From a virus, in IMG/VR virus record IMGVR_UViG_3300025121_000080, positions 1-44,973 of that record: a stretch of 44,973 nucleotides of DNA; one strand, given 5' to 3'. The notes under the pieces are model-generated. The model worked only from the letters and a program-made list of their open reading frames with translations, did no database searches and had not been told where the DNA came from. Shown piece after piece: positions 7,417-15,696 of the stretch (within the stretch, counting starts at the first letter, position 1; each line of letters begins with the position of its first letter). The translations under genes and the position numbers were made by a program.

Positions 7417-9297
7417 ATGCAGCTAGTTACTGCATCGCTTCCGGCTGATACCACTAGCACAACGGCAACCGCCCTTGCCAGCCTAACCACGTCTGTCAAC
7501 GTCTCGAATGCGGAGGCTCCGGTAGTTGGAGATGATTTCTACGCTAGTAGCGCAACACAGGCTGCCTGGGGTAACAAACTCCCTCGCACGTTCAATGTAA
7601 AGCATAACAAGCATTCCAATCTTGCTGGGGATGGCATAGACGTTTGGGGTGCGAATATCACCAGCGGTACGGCCACACTGAATGTAACGGGAGCCGCCTT
7701 TACTGCTGCTGATGTAGGTAAAGTAATCGGCGTAGAGGGTGCTGGCGTTTCCGGTGCTTGGTTGATTACGACAATCTCCAGTTATACGGATGCAACTAAT
7801 GTTGTGCTTGCAACGAACGCATCCACGACAGTATCTTCGGTTTTTGCTACTAAACTCTACAATGCCTTCTATGGCACGGATGATACCGCTGCATTACAGG
7901 CGTTGATTATGGCTGTATATCGAGATGGTTCAGGTAATTATCTCGGTAATGCAAAACTGATCTTCCCTGATGCGCTCTATATCATCAATGGTGCTTTGCA
8001 GAACAACGTATCTGTTCCAGGTTATGAATCCTATGACAATGCGATAGATTTCAACTCGCAAATCTATATACCAGGACTTCCACCAGACGCGCAGAATCCG
8101 AATCCAGGAGCAAGAGCAAATGGAAATATACATCGGCATAGATGGAGTATAACACTCGAAGGCGAGACTCCACCACACTGGCTACAAACAGCAGATACGG
8201 GTGGCACATTTGATGAAACATCTCCGGTAACAGGGACGAGAATACGATCAACTATTCAAGGTAGTGGCACTTATCCATCCATCGTCTGTGCAAAGGGCGG
8301 CGGAACAACACTCGGTGCGAATGGTGTCAACAACAATAAGTTTGGCCCTGATTTGGTAGTTAGAAACATATGTTTTCAGTACACAGCAAGCGCATCATCA
8401 ACATCTACAATGTGTGGAGTTAATGGAGACAGAGCAAAAACAACGCTTTATTCAAATGTGGCGGTCTTCCCGCACAACCTATCCTTGCAAAATATGGCTG
8501 TACCAACCATGAATACCGTTGGATTGATACCAGCAGGAGCAGGTGATGAAATGTACAATGTCACTGAATTTTGCAATGTTGGCGGATTTAAGTATGGTTA
8601 TTTTAGTGGGGAACATTTTTCTATACGAGATAGCAGTGCTTGGGTATGCGAGTCTGCATTGGGATTGATAGATAGCATGCACGTTGTAAATATTGATTTG
8701 CTTGATGTCTCTGCTTGTAAATACGGAGTATCAAAGGTAAACGGTACACTCTTATGTAGTTTAGTAAGGGGTTGCCTGACTGGAGAAATGAGATACGAAG
8801 GGTCAACTACAAAGTGGTGGTCAAACGAAGCGCAGGTTAATGATCCAAGCAATTATGTTTATGGTGAATTAACCTTAACCCCATTGCAAGGGGTTGCTGG
8901 TTATAATGCCCATCGCGCAAGTAAATTAGGCGGGCAGAATATAAAGACGCGAGTAATTGGGGAATTTGCGCTATATGCCCTGCACACCGGAACAACCTAC
9001 ACATTCGCTTATCTGTATGAAGCACAGCAGGTCCACACATTCAACAATGCGGCAGCCATAACACTGCATTATCCACAAGGGAATGTGGCAACGCTTGCTG
9101 GTTATTGCCAGAACTTTGATATAAATTCAGTTATTGAGTGTATACAGACAGGTGCAGGACAAGTGACCGTTGTAGGAGATGGAACAATGGTAGTTACCTA
9201 CCCTCCAGGAAAAACAAAATCTGCTGGGGCTGGTTCAACTTTCTTTCTTCGGAGAACAGCAACTAATCAAGTCTATGTTTCAGGAGACTTGGCATGA
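7417..9297 (+). CDS. Tail spike with right-handed beta-helix (pectate-lyase-like) domain
   Basis: Predicted receptor-binding or depolymerase tail spike. The hallmark Gly-Thr-Asp-Asp-Thr-Ala-Ala-Leu-Gln-Ala-Leu-Ile at about residue 153, followed by a Leu-Ile-Phe-Pro-x-x-x-Tyr-x-Ile segment, is the start of the pectate-lyase/GH28-type beta-helix used by many polysaccharide-degrading spikes. The preceding ~150 residues would attach it to the tail. At 626 residues it is typical. It overlaps the next fibre gene by four bases (ATGA). The substrate is presumably a host capsule or O-antigen (inference). Confidence 0.8.
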   Translation: MQLVTASLPADTTSTTATALASLTTSVNVSNAEAPVVGDDFYASSATQAAWGNKLPRTFNVKHNKHSNLAGDGIDVWGANITSGTATLNVTGAAFTAADVGKVIGVEGAGVSGAWLITTISSYTDATNVVLATNASTTVSSVFATKLYNAFYGTDDTAALQALIMAVYRDGSGNYLGNAKLIFPDALYIINGALQNNVSVPGYESYDNAIDFNSQIYIPGLPPDAQNPNPGARANGNIHRHRWSITLEGETPPHWLQTADTGGTFDETSPVTGTRIRSTIQGSGTYPSIVCAKGGGTTLGANGVNNNKFGPDLVVRNICFQYTASASSTSTMCGVNGDRAKTTLYSNVAVFPHNLSLQNMAVPTMNTVGLIPAGAGDEMYNVTEFCNVGGFKYGYFSGEHFSIRDSSAWVCESALGLIDSMHVVNIDLLDVSACKYGVSKVNGTLLCSLVRGCLTGEMRYEGSTTKWWSNEAQVNDPSNYVYGELTLTPLQGVAGYNAHRASKLGGQNIKTRVIGEFALYALHTGTTYTFAYLYEAQQVHTFNNAAAITLHYPQGNVATLAGYCQNFDINSVIECIQTGAGQVTVVGDGTMVVTYPPGKTKSAGAGSTFFLRRTATNQVYVSGDLA

Positions 9298-11555
9298 CTA
9301 TAGAAAACTTTACAGGTTATACGGAAGTTGATCCTGGAACGCAAATTTCAACTTCTTCCAGTAGAGTTACTTACACAGCACTTTCGCGTGCTGCTGACGC
9401 TTATATTTATTATGATTTTGGGGCTGGTTATTTTAGCGGAAGAGCTTATCTTGAAGGAACATATTTAATTTCTGCTGGAACGGGGGCATCCCCAAAATCA
9501 GCATCAATAGGATTTAGTGATACTGTAAATGATGGAAATGCAACAACCAATCAGGTAGGAGCATATCATTGGCTGGATGGAACAAATGCAATTGTTCAAG
9601 ATTATGTTTACCTAAGAGAAAGCTCTGCTTATGCAGGCGCGACAATCTCTCCGACATTATCTCTTAATACAAATTATTACTACAGAACTGGATTTCTCTC
9701 TTCGCTTGGACAATATGGAGGTGGATTTACACAAGTCTTTAGTGATTCTGGATTAACTACTTTAATCGCATCTGGAGCAAAAGCAAGAGCGGCAGCAATA
9801 AATTATCAGTATGTAATCGCTAGTCAGGGTTATACGACTGGCGGGGCAATGACCATCTCTGGTTATGATGAGAATGTCACTGTATTTCAACCAACCGCAG
9901 GAATAGACCTCACCACCGGCGTAGAGACGGACACCGGAACTGGCAGACTCGTTGTTTGCGCAGACTGCATCGTAGCAACCGCACTGAACATCGCTAATAG
10001 CGAAACCGCAAAGCACGTTGCGATAGATGAAGGTGCGGGTTTCTTCGGGGATTACAAAGTCAGCGGTGTATTGAATGTAACTGCATTCACCAACGGCACA
10101 GTTGGGCAGATGTTTGACATTCTCGCAGTGACAGATGCCGCTGCGGATGCCGGTGTTGCCAATGATTTGCAGGGCATCAGTATCTATTATGCAACCGCAT
10201 CTACCTATAAGCCTTATATCCATCAAGCTGTGGGTGGGTCAGATTCATTCTCTACAGTTGGCCCGACACTAAATACCAATCAACCCTATTCCTTCACGCT
10301 GGAGCGTTCTGGAACCACACTGACGCTCAAGGTATGGAATGATCTGGTACTCGACGCGAATTTTGAGGGAACCAGTCAGGTTGGAACGACAGTAACTTGG
10401 ACAGGTCGCGCAACAACGACATATCGTTACCTATTACCAGTAACCTCGTATCTGAATGGAGCAACCAGCAGAAGCTCGACGTTTACGCTTGGCGGGGTAA
10501 GAATTTATGAAGCAACTACCCTTACCGCCGAAACAGGGGCTTTCTCTCTTTCCGGTATTGCTGTTGGCTTAACCAAGACAAACATTTTATCTGCCACCAC
10601 TGCAAGTTACTCACTGAGTGGCATAGCTGTTGGTTTGACCCATACATTCCCATCGTTGACCGCAGGAACAGGAGCGTTTTCACTTTCTGGTATAGCGGTA
10701 ACCTTGACCCAAGGGACGCTAAGGCTGACGGCAGAAGTAGGGGCGTTCGGGGTATCTTTAAAAGCCGCCGATTTACTCTACGTCAATCATCTATTTGTAG
10801 ATGTAAAGGCGTTTACACTTACAGGGGGAGCAGTAAGTTTTGTTTATAACCGCAATTTACCGACTGTAGTTGGAGAATTTTCGCTTGCTGGATTAGCAAC
10901 TGCGTTTAGAAAAACACTTGGTATAGCTGCTGATGTAGGAGCGTTCTCGCTTAGTGGGCAGGTCGCAGGGCTGTCAACTACAATGGCGTTGTTAGAAAAA
11001 GTAGGTTGGAGGCTTATTACCGCCGCTGGAGTTCCCATAACTAGTGCATCACCTTCCCCAAAAATAACTATTAGTCGTATGTCAGATGGTGCCATTTATG
11101 ATTGGGCTGATGCAACTTTTAAGCTGGCTGGGTTGACGACACCAGACGGAGATATGATTGAGACTAATCCGACCTATTTACCAGGAGCGTACGAAAAGTC
11201 TATCTCGGTTAACGGGTTTGATGGTAGGTATACTATCTATGGAAAGTATCTTGGCACACCTTCGCAATACTCAAGCCCTATCGAAATGGAACTTGCTGAT
11301 GGTGTTTTGTGGAGTACAGTAGTTACAGACAATCTGGGGCTAGTAGTTGGCTATACAGACACACTGGAAGCAAGCATGGCCAGAGTATCTGCTGCCATTA
11401 CAAACAAACACGTTCTAAACCCTGCTGATGGAACAGTGAAGGTCTATGACGATGCTGGAGCATTACTTTACAGTGGCCTAGCCTATTCAGACGCAGCAGG
11501 AACTGTTCTTTATGATGGAACGGCTGCGGTGCACCATACCACGAGATTAGCATGA
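9294..11555 (+). CDS. Large tail fibre with duplicated beta-sandwich domains and 23-residue repeats
   Basis: 753 residues. Residues ~1-200 and ~205-405 look like two related lectin/LamG-like beta-sandwich domains; both contain Tyr-x-Phe or Tyr-Ala patterns and end with a 'Thr-Val-Phe' or 'Arg-Ile-Tyr-Glu' strand. Residues ~407-565 hold about seven imperfect repeats of ~23 residues built on Gly-Ala-Phe-Ser-Leu-Ser-Gly-Ile-Ala-Val, a common phage fibre shaft repeat. The last ~190 residues form a separate tip or attachment domain. It is translationally coupled to the spike gene. Domain duplication and shaft repeats point to a receptor-binding fibre that can change length by recombination. Confidence 0.75.
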   Translation: MTIENFTGYTEVDPGTQISTSSSRVTYTALSRAADAYIYYDFGAGYFSGRAYLEGTYLISAGTGASPKSASIGFSDTVNDGNATTNQVGAYHWLDGTNAIVQDYVYLRESSAYAGATISPTLSLNTNYYYRTGFLSSLGQYGGGFTQVFSDSGLTTLIASGAKARAAAINYQYVIASQGYTTGGAMTISGYDENVTVFQPTAGIDLTTGVETDTGTGRLVVCADCIVATALNIANSETAKHVAIDEGAGFFGDYKVSGVLNVTAFTNGTVGQMFDILAVTDAAADAGVANDLQGISIYYATASTYKPYIHQAVGGSDSFSTVGPTLNTNQPYSFTLERSGTTLTLKVWNDLVLDANFEGTSQVGTTVTWTGRATTTYRYLLPVTSYLNGATSRSSTFTLGGVRIYEATTLTAETGAFSLSGIAVGLTKTNILSATTASYSLSGIAVGLTHTFPSLTAGTGAFSLSGIAVTLTQGTLRLTAEVGAFGVSLKAADLLYVNHLFVDVKAFTLTGGAVSFVYNRNLPTVVGEFSLAGLATAFRKTLGIAADVGAFSLSGQVAGLSTTMALLEKVGWRLITAAGVPITSASPSPKITISRMSDGAIYDWADATFKLAGLTTPDGDMIETNPTYLPGAYEKSISVNGFDGRYTIYGKYLGTPSQYSSPIEMELADGVLWSTVVTDNLGLVVGYTDTLEASMARVSAAITNKHVLNPADGTVKVYDDAGALLYSGLAYSDAAGTVLYDGTAAVHHTTRLA

Positions 11556-11941
11556 TCGTAGGGGGTGGATATGGGTTCGGGAGGTCTTTAGGGGCGCATG
11601 GGTATGGATTTGCTTATGGTGTAGTTGTTCCACCAGTAGAAGAAGAACATCACGGTAAAGGTGATAATGATGGCAGGAAACGCCATAAGTCCATTATCAA
11701 GCCTACTGGACTTTTAGCCCGTAAAAATGTTAAAATAGACCAACTTGAGAAAGAGCAACATCAAGTAGTCGAAAAAGTCTTAAAGGGACTATCAAAAGCC
11801 CCTGAAGTCAGAGAAGAAATCGAAGTAATCCAGATGAGTCTGGCTGAGATCGACTTTGAGTTAAAAGTGTTGTTACATAAGCAATTTAGAACTCAGGAGG
11901 ATGAAGCAATGCTATTGATTCTCATTGCTGCTAATATTTAA
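11552..11941 (+). CDS. Hypothetical protein with Gly/Tyr-rich start and coiled coil, 129 aa
   Basis: Overlaps the fibre gene by ATGA and its stop overlaps the next ATG by one base. Residues 1-25 are unusually rich in Gly, Tyr and Phe; 33-60 are charged (Glu-Glu-Glu-His-His ... Arg-Lys-Arg); 60-129 are a predicted helical coiled coil. It could be a fibre-associated adaptor or chaperone, suggested only by position. No family recognised. Confidence 0.6.
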   Translation: MIVGGGYGFGRSLGAHGYGFAYGVVVPPVEEEHHGKGDNDGRKRHKSIIKPTGLLARKNVKIDQLEKEQHQVVEKVLKGLSKAPEVREEIEVIQMSLAEIDFELKVLLHKQFRTQEDEAMLLILIAANI

Positions 11942-12594
11942 TGAAAATCGGCTTCTTCGTGCAAAAAACCACCCCAGAATCTCTTATTCACTTCGAGATT
12001 GCAAAATACATGATCGCTTCCGCACGGAAGGTCATGCCTGATGTCCCAATAGTCCAGTTTACCGATTATGACTCCCCTATCGTAGAAGGCGTTGATATGC
12101 ACATCCGTATCGGCGGAAATCTCCCTATGGCTGTAAGACGTATCGAACACCACGCCTCTTGTATTGGAGATTGGTTATTCTGCGATTCAGATGTTATTTT
12201 CCAGAAAGATTGTAGAGATGTTTTTGAAGAACCTTTCGATGTGGCGCTTACAGACAGAGTGGGTACTTACATGCAAGGAACTGAATACGCCAAACAGCAA
12301 CCCTATAACATGGGAGTGACTTTCAGCAGGAATCCTGAATTCTGGAAAATGGTTGGAGGACGGTTAATGGCACTCCCAGAACAATATCAGGAATGGGCTG
12401 GGGATCAAATTGTTGTCTGCGATATGGCGGATAACCAAACTACTCCTTTTGACATCGTAATCATTCCTGGAAAGATTTACAACTTCACCCCGAAGAAGGA
12501 AAGTGAAGATTACTCACATGCAGCAATCGTACATTTTAAGGGAGGAACAAGAAAATCATGGTTACTGAATACAAAGATGAACGCGGCAGGATAA
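11941..12594 (+). CDS. GT-A-fold glycosyltransferase (GT8-like)
   Basis: Predicted nucleotide-sugar-dependent glycosyltransferase of about 217 residues. A DxD metal/nucleotide-sugar motif (Phe-Cys-Asp-Ser-Asp-Val-Ile-Phe, about residues 80-87) follows a hydrophobic beta strand (Asp-Trp-Leu-Phe). A later Tyr-Asn-Met-Gly-Val-Thr-Phe segment and His near the C-terminus (Val-His-Phe-Lys-Gly) match the usual acceptor/Mn-binding positions. It heads the sugar-type enzyme cluster and overlaps both neighbours. The acceptor is unknown; virion protein or host surface are the options. Confidence 0.7.
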   Translation: MKIGFFVQKTTPESLIHFEIAKYMIASARKVMPDVPIVQFTDYDSPIVEGVDMHIRIGGNLPMAVRRIEHHASCIGDWLFCDSDVIFQKDCRDVFEEPFDVALTDRVGTYMQGTEYAKQQPYNMGVTFSRNPEFWKMVGGRLMALPEQYQEWAGDQIVVCDMADNQTTPFDIVIIPGKIYNFTPKKESEDYSHAAIVHFKGGTRKSWLLNTKMNAAG

Positions 12595-12938
12595 TTGACG
12601 TATCAGACCTAGAGTTTCATGGACTTCAGATAATCGAGTCCAAGAAAGGTTCTGTCAGGAGCAATCATTTTCATAAGCGCGGAGGTCATTTATTGTATAT
12701 CCTCAGCGGCAAGATGGAATACATTGAGGCTACTGTACCGGCTATAACAGCGATTTGTGGAGGGATGGTAGAGACTGAACAAAGAACTAAAATCATCAGC
12801 GCCGGTGAATCAATCTTCACTGGCCCCATGATAGCCCACAAAACAACTTTCCTTGAGGACACCGTGATGGTCTGCTGCCCCACGATGAGACGCACTGATG
12901 GTGGTTATCTGGATGACTTGGTAAGGTGTGAACTGTGA
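12558..12938 (+). CDS. Cupin-fold sugar isomerase/epimerase-like protein
   Basis: 126-residue single-domain cupin. The pattern Gly-Ser-Val-Arg-Ser-Asn-His-Phe-His-Lys (about residues 32-41), with Leu-Tyr-Ile-Leu-Ser-Gly-Lys, is cupin motif 1. The later Pro-Met-Ile-Ala-His-Lys-Thr-Thr-Phe (about 91-99) is motif 2. Together they give the His residues that bind metal or substrate. Similar domains act as NDP-hexose isomerases/epimerases or sugar-binding proteins in deoxysugar pathways. It overlaps the upstream glycosyltransferase by 37 bp; its own ribosome site, GGAGG, lies 12 bases upstream of the ATG. Confidence 0.7.
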   Translation: MVTEYKDERGRIIDVSDLEFHGLQIIESKKGSVRSNHFHKRGGHLLYILSGKMEYIEATVPAITAICGGMVETEQRTKIISAGESIFTGPMIAHKTTFLEDTVMVCCPTMRRTDGGYLDDLVRCEL

Positions 12939-14020
12939 TTACCGAGAAGACAACTTGCCGCCTCTGCAATGCTCCTGTAAAGCCAGTCTTCGCGCTTACT
13001 CCCACCCCTATTGCGAATAATTATGCCGATACACCAGATTCTAACGCTCACCGCTACCCACTGGAACTTACCGAGTGTACCGAGTGTGGTCATGTCCAGC
13101 AGAGATACGTTATATCAGACCTCTTTCAAGATTATAAATACACCACACCTGCAACAGTCGCACGATACCTCGACCCAACAGCAAAACTCATAAGAGAGCG
13201 ATTCCCGAAGGCCAAAACCGTCCTTGAGATAGGTTCAAACAATGGGACTTATCTAAACGTATTAAGGGATAATGGATTTGAAGCATATGGGGTTGACCCC
13301 GCTGCCACAGGTGAAGGAAACATAAAAGGATATTTCACCGAGGAATGGGCAAAAGATCGCAAAGACCTTAAATATGACCTAATAATCGCCAATAATGTCC
13401 TAGCCCACATAGACGACCTGCAAGATGTATTCCGTGGCATAAATCACCTTCTGGCTGACGATGGTGCGTTGATATTCGAGGTTCAATATCTCCCCGACCT
13501 GATTCAAAGTGCTTCGTTTGACATGATCTACCACGAACACATGAGCTACCATACAGTAGAACCTCTGAAAGCCTTCGTAAAGAGGTTTGGACTGGTTATC
13601 ACTAATGTTGACCACATGCCACTACACGGAGGATCAATTCGCATTACAGCACGGCGTAGTGGTAACGAGACTGTATTCCAAGAGAACCCGATAGATTGGG
13701 ATGATTTTACTAAGCGTGTTTATATACAAGCGTCAATAATCAGGAAAAAAGTAAGAGGAAATAGTGTAATTGCTTTCGGGGCAGCAGCCAAAGCCACGAC
13801 CATGATTCATTACTGTGACATCGCTGAGAATATCATTTACTGTGTAGATGATACTTTTGAGAAACAGTTTCGATATATCCCCGGAACAGATATTCGCATC
13901 CTGCCAACCTCTAACGCGAAGGATGGCGATACGATATTCTGTTTTGCCTGGAATTACTTGTCAGAAATCCGTGAAATGTTCCCCAACAGTGAACTAATAC
14001 ATCCATTCAAGGGAGATTGA
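12935..14020 (+). CDS. Zinc-binding NDP-hexose C-methyltransferase-type SAM methyltransferase
   Basis: 361 residues in the three-part layout of sugar C-methyltransferases such as TylC3/TcaB9. The N-terminal zinc module has Cys-Arg-Leu-Cys and Cys-Thr-Glu-Cys-Gly-His (residues ~6-45). The central Rossmann domain has the SAM loop Val-Leu-Glu-Ile-Gly-Ser-Asn-Asn-Gly (about 94-102). The characteristic Tyr-His-Glu-His-Met-Ser-Tyr-His follows (about 191-198), then the C-terminal domain with Phe-Gly-Ala-Ala-Ala-Lys. It would methylate a nucleotide-linked ketosugar carbon. It starts with GTG overlapping the cupin stop. All signature segments are intact. Confidence 0.85.
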   Translation: MITEKTTCRLCNAPVKPVFALTPTPIANNYADTPDSNAHRYPLELTECTECGHVQQRYVISDLFQDYKYTTPATVARYLDPTAKLIRERFPKAKTVLEIGSNNGTYLNVLRDNGFEAYGVDPAATGEGNIKGYFTEEWAKDRKDLKYDLIIANNVLAHIDDLQDVFRGINHLLADDGALIFEVQYLPDLIQSASFDMIYHEHMSYHTVEPLKAFVKRFGLVITNVDHMPLHGGSIRITARRSGNETVFQENPIDWDDFTKRVYIQASIIRKKVRGNSVIAFGAAAKATTMIHYCDIAENIIYCVDDTFEKQFRYIPGTDIRILPTSNAKDGDTIFCFAWNYLSEIREMFPNSELIHPFKGD

Positions 14021-14021
14021 A

Positions 14022-14117
14022 ATGTATCCAATAATAATTTTATTTGTATTTGCTGCGGTTATTCTTTTCGGTGGTATATATTTAATAGTTAAACATGGTT
14101 TTGGGATTGATGACTAA
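14022..14117 (+). CDS. 31-aa single-pass membrane peptide
   Basis: An ATG one base after the methyltransferase stop (TGA, then one A, then ATG) with GGGAG seven bases upstream. The product begins Met-Tyr-Pro, has a ~21-residue run of Ile, Leu, Phe, Val, Ala and Gly, then a short charged tail (Lys-His-Gly-Phe-Gly-Ile-Asp-Asp). The stop abuts the GTG of the next gene. It might anchor or assist the enzymes beside it at the inner membrane (inference). No family recognised. Confidence 0.6.
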   Translation: MYPIIILFVFAAVILFGGIYLIVKHGFGIDD

Positions 14118-15050
14118 GTGAAAATCACAGATCGCATTGATAATATCACCGGAATACCTCTTAATTATCTTTACGAGGTAATCCCACCGCCTGAATCGTG
14201 CAAGATTGAATTGACCGCGAACTGCAACTATAAATGCACGTTTTGCGTGAAATCCATCATGCCTGATAACTCACAGATGGACAGGGAATTCTATTCCAGA
14301 ATCATCCGTGAGATGTATGAAGCCGGAGTGAAAGAACTTGGTGTGTTCTACATCGGGGAATCCTTCACCTGTAAATGGCTCCCAGAGGCCATAAAGGAAG
14401 CGAAGGATGTTGGATTCCCCTATGTATTCCTGACCACAAATGGAAGTGCGGCTACTCCAGAACGAGTCAAAGCATGTATGGAAGCAGGATTGGACTCACT
14501 CAAATTCTCGGTAAACTTCACCGATGATGAACAATTCAAAACGATTGCACAGGTCAATCCGAAACTTTATCACCATGCCTTAAAGAATATCGAATTGGCA
14601 GCAAAAGTCAGGAATGAAGGAAAGTACGACTGTGGAATCTATGCCAGTTCAATCAAGTTCGATGGTGAACAGGGCGAGAAAATGCAGCAGATCATCGACA
14701 AATATGTTTTGAGTTATGTTGATGAGTTTTATTGGTTGCCACTTTACGGTATGAGTGGTGCGTCTAAAGCAGCAGGATGGAAACCTCAAGCAGGGAATCC
14801 AGGACGCTTGGATAATATGAGAGTATCCATACCTTGCTGGGCAGCGTTCACCGAGGCTCATATAACAGCTAAAGGTAAATTGGCTGCTTGCTGTTTTGGC
14901 ACTGGAGCAGATGGTGATTTGGTCATGGCTGATTTGAATGAAGTCAATTTCATGCAAGGCTGGAACTCGCAGAAGTTTCAGGAGCTCCGCCATGCTCACT
15001 TGACGAACAACTTGAAAGGAACGGGCTGTGAATCCTGCATCACAGGCTAG
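14118..15050 (+). CDS. Radical SAM enzyme with SPASM-like C-terminus
   Basis: 310-residue radical S-adenosylmethionine enzyme. Cys36-x3-Cys40-x2-Cys43 is the canonical [4Fe-4S] ligand set. Downstream Gly-Glu-Ser and Thr-Thr-Asn-Gly segments fit the TIM-barrel SAM-binding strands. The C-terminal Cys residues (Ile-Pro-Cys-Trp, Ala-Ala-Cys-Cys-Phe-Gly and Gly-Cys-Glu-Ser-Cys) resemble a SPASM/twitch auxiliary cluster domain. SPASM enzymes usually modify peptides, and some act on sugars such as aminoglycosides. It starts at GTG right after the membrane peptide. The reaction cannot be deduced from the sequence. Confidence 0.8.
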   Translation: MKITDRIDNITGIPLNYLYEVIPPPESCKIELTANCNYKCTFCVKSIMPDNSQMDREFYSRIIREMYEAGVKELGVFYIGESFTCKWLPEAIKEAKDVGFPYVFLTTNGSAATPERVKACMEAGLDSLKFSVNFTDDEQFKTIAQVNPKLYHHALKNIELAAKVRNEGKYDCGIYASSIKFDGEQGEKMQQIIDKYVLSYVDEFYWLPLYGMSGASKAAGWKPQAGNPGRLDNMRVSIPCWAAFTEAHITAKGKLAACCFGTGADGDLVMADLNEVNFMQGWNSQKFQELRHAHLTNNLKGTGCESCITG

Positions 15051-15696
15051 GCTCGGCTTAATTGGTAGGGGATATTGGGGTAACGTATATGCCAAAACTC
15101 TCACTGAAATGGGTATCCCATTCAGGCAGATGGGAATTGATTGGGACTGCAAAGGACTTGACGGTGTAATCATCGCATCTAAAGCCGAGTCTCACTTCCT
15201 GATAGCCAAAAGCCTGATACTAGCACGGATGCCAGTATTGATAGAGAAGCCTATCGCCATGAGCTACAAACGCGCTGTAAGACTTCTGGAGTGGGCAGAA
15301 GAGTGGAAGAACAGTATTGTATTTGTCAGCCATACGAGGCTTTATTCAAAGGAATGGGTAGAGTTCAAGAATAGTCTTCCAGAAGTATTCAGTATCGAGG
15401 CGCAAGCTGGAAGCAGATGTAAAGTATCTCCTAAATGGGATTGGGGTCCGCATCTGGTAGCTATGACATTAGACTTGGGATTTGACCCTTTGAAAGCCAA
15501 GATACGTTGTGAGAATTGGGACTTGCCATTTAAGTTTATTGTGAATGATAAATATGAGTTTAACGACCCACCCTGTATTCCTACACCTTTAACCGTGATG
15601 ATTGGAGAATTTGTGAAAGCGATTGAAAAAGGCGAACAGAATATCGAAGGGCTTAAATTGGGGGTTTTAGTAACGCAATATTTAAGTGCAGATTGA
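15028..15696 (+). CDS. Shortened Gfo/Idh/MocA-family NAD(P)-dependent oxidoreductase
   Basis: 222 residues, against the ~330-380 usual for the family. The nucleotide-binding Gly-Leu-Ile-Gly-Arg-Gly-Tyr-Trp-Gly starts at residue 10, and the family hallmark Glu-Lys-Pro (in Leu-Ile-Glu-Lys-Pro-Ile-Ala) is present near residue 72. The His of the Trp-Gly-Pro-His segment may be the conserved active-site His. A large part of the C-terminal substrate-binding sheet seems to be missing, so activity may be altered. It starts at GTG, overlapping the radical SAM gene by 23 bp. Relatives oxidise or reduce sugar-ring hydroxyls. Confidence 0.75.
   Translation: MNPASQARLGLIGRGYWGNVYAKTLTEMGIPFRQMGIDWDCKGLDGVIIASKAESHFLIAKSLILARMPVLIEKPIAMSYKRAVRLLEWAEEWKNSIVFVSHTRLYSKEWVEFKNSLPEVFSIEAQAGSRCKVSPKWDWGPHLVAMTLDLGFDPLKAKIRCENWDLPFKFIVNDKYEFNDPPCIPTPLTVMIGEFVKAIEKGEQNIEGLKLGVLVTQYLSAD

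Noticed and set aside
7417-11555. Diversity-generating retroelement target in the fibre genes
   Set aside because: No reverse transcriptase gene or template repeat seen anywhere in the window.
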